From NCBI RefSeq assembly GCF_009467825.1, contig NZ_WIOK01000004.1:186001-250000 (forward strand): 64,000 nucleotides of DNA, written 5' to 3'. The notes below the pieces were generated by a model, which had not been told where the DNA came from, did no database searches, and saw only the letters and a list, made by a program, of their open reading frames with translations. The translations under genes and the position numbers were made by a program. Positions within the stretch are counted from its first letter, which is position 1. The number at the start of each line of letters is the position of its first letter. Below, in pieces: positions 63,718 to 64,000 of the stretch. This DNA is from Cyclobacterium xiamenense. Its GTDB lineage: Bacteria > Bacteroidota > Bacteroidia > Cytophagales > Cyclobacteriaceae.

Positions 63718-64000
63718 ATGAAAAAAGAAAACAAATCCGGTCTTTCGAGAAGGAATTTTATGAAATCGAGCACCAAAGGAGCGTTGGCAGCTTCTCTGGC
63801 AGTTACTGGTTTTCCGACCATCGTACCTGCTTCGGTTTTAGGAAAAAACGCACCGAGCAATAAGATAAATATAGGACAGGTAGGTTTTGGTCGGATTGCC
63901 ATGACCCACGACTTGCCTGAAACCATGAAAAACGACATTGCCCGGGTGGTGGCGGTAGCAGACGTGGACCGCGACCGGGCGGCGCAGGGCAAGACCTGGG
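63718..64000 (+). CDS. Tat-exported Gfo/Idh/MocA oxidoreductase, 3' partial
   Basis: The first 94 residues are visible before the window ends. They contain a twin-arginine signal (LSRRNFMKSSTKGALAASLA, Arg11-Arg12) and the start of a Rossmann fold (KINIGQVGFGRIAMTHDLPE, then VVAVADVDRDRAAQG), typical of the exported Gfo/Idh/MocA subgroup. It follows the DUF6807 gene in the same direction and is probably part of the same LacI-controlled unit. A third in-window relative at 43165 has a similar Tat signal. Confidence 0.8.
   Translation, partial: MKKENKSGLSRRNFMKSSTKGALAASLAVTGFPTIVPASVLGKNAPSNKINIGQVGFGRIAMTHDLPETMKNDIARVVAVADVDRDRAAQGKTW

Noticed and set aside
1-64000. CRISPR arrays, rRNA operons, reverse transcriptases, recombinases or intact mobile elements
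   Set aside because: Reading both strands and all translated frames showed no spaced direct repeats, rRNA-like sequence, or transposase, integrase or reverse-transcriptase motifs.

Overview
The window looks like chromosomal DNA from a free-living member of the Bacteroidota, most likely a Cytophagales-type (Cyclobacteriaceae-like) bacterium. The evidence is a Bacteroidota-style sufBCDSE-sufT operon, TAnnTTTG-type -7 promoter boxes, few Shine-Dalgarno sequences, many secreted or lipid-anchored carbohydrate-active proteins and sulfatases, repeated Gfo/Idh/MocA oxidoreductases (some with Tat signals), a DUF6807 (PmoA) protein and an MG2/TonB-plug protein. The genus cannot be fixed from sequence alone. 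I see no rRNA, tRNA, CRISPR array, intact insertion sequence or prophage.

Layout. 0-8 kb is an accessory-looking stretch: an antitoxin tail with a PIN toxin broken by an in-frame amber codon, a DUF2157/GDYXXLXY membrane pair, a DUF4160/DUF2442 pair flanked by inverted repeats, a DinB-like protein, a DUF2279 protein, a solitary contractile-tail sheath gene and a GRAM-domain protein. 8.7-13.6 kb has two lipoprotein sulfatases facing an SLC13 anion permease that is translationally coupled to an acyl-CoA oxidase-like gene. 16-20 kb holds an AGCS symporter, a CvfB-like S1 protein, a ROK kinase and a small lipoprotein.

20-35.7 kb is a polysaccharide/sugar catabolism region: a secreted toroid-like enzyme, a 1317-residue three-module lyase-like protein, an MG2/TonB-plug protein, a secreted nucleoside hydrolase, two further secreted proteins (one with CBM9-like and PKD modules) and two Gfo/Idh/MocA oxidoreductases. 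No SusC/SusD pair is present, so it is not a classical PUL. 35.7-43 kb is one giant orphan sensor kinase (2442 aa; about 11 PAS and 5 GAF-like modules). 43-50 kb has a Tat-type oxidoreductase, an unknown coupled operon (lipoprotein, helical protein, tiny ORF), a methyltransferase, a ketopantoate reductase-like protein and a D-aminoacylase-like lipoprotein.

50-60.6 kb is housekeeping: a DEAD-box helicase, citrate synthase, the complete SUF iron-sulfur operon ending in a bacilliredoxin, and an Lrp/AsnC regulator. 61-64 kb has a LacI regulator divergent from a DUF6807 protein and a Tat-type Gfo/Idh/MocA gene that runs off the end, a probable small sugar-catabolic unit.

The most unusual items are the three-module lyase with its coupled partner enzyme, the lone tail sheath gene, the giant multi-PAS kinase, the unknown Cys-containing lipoprotein operon and the amber-interrupted toxin.
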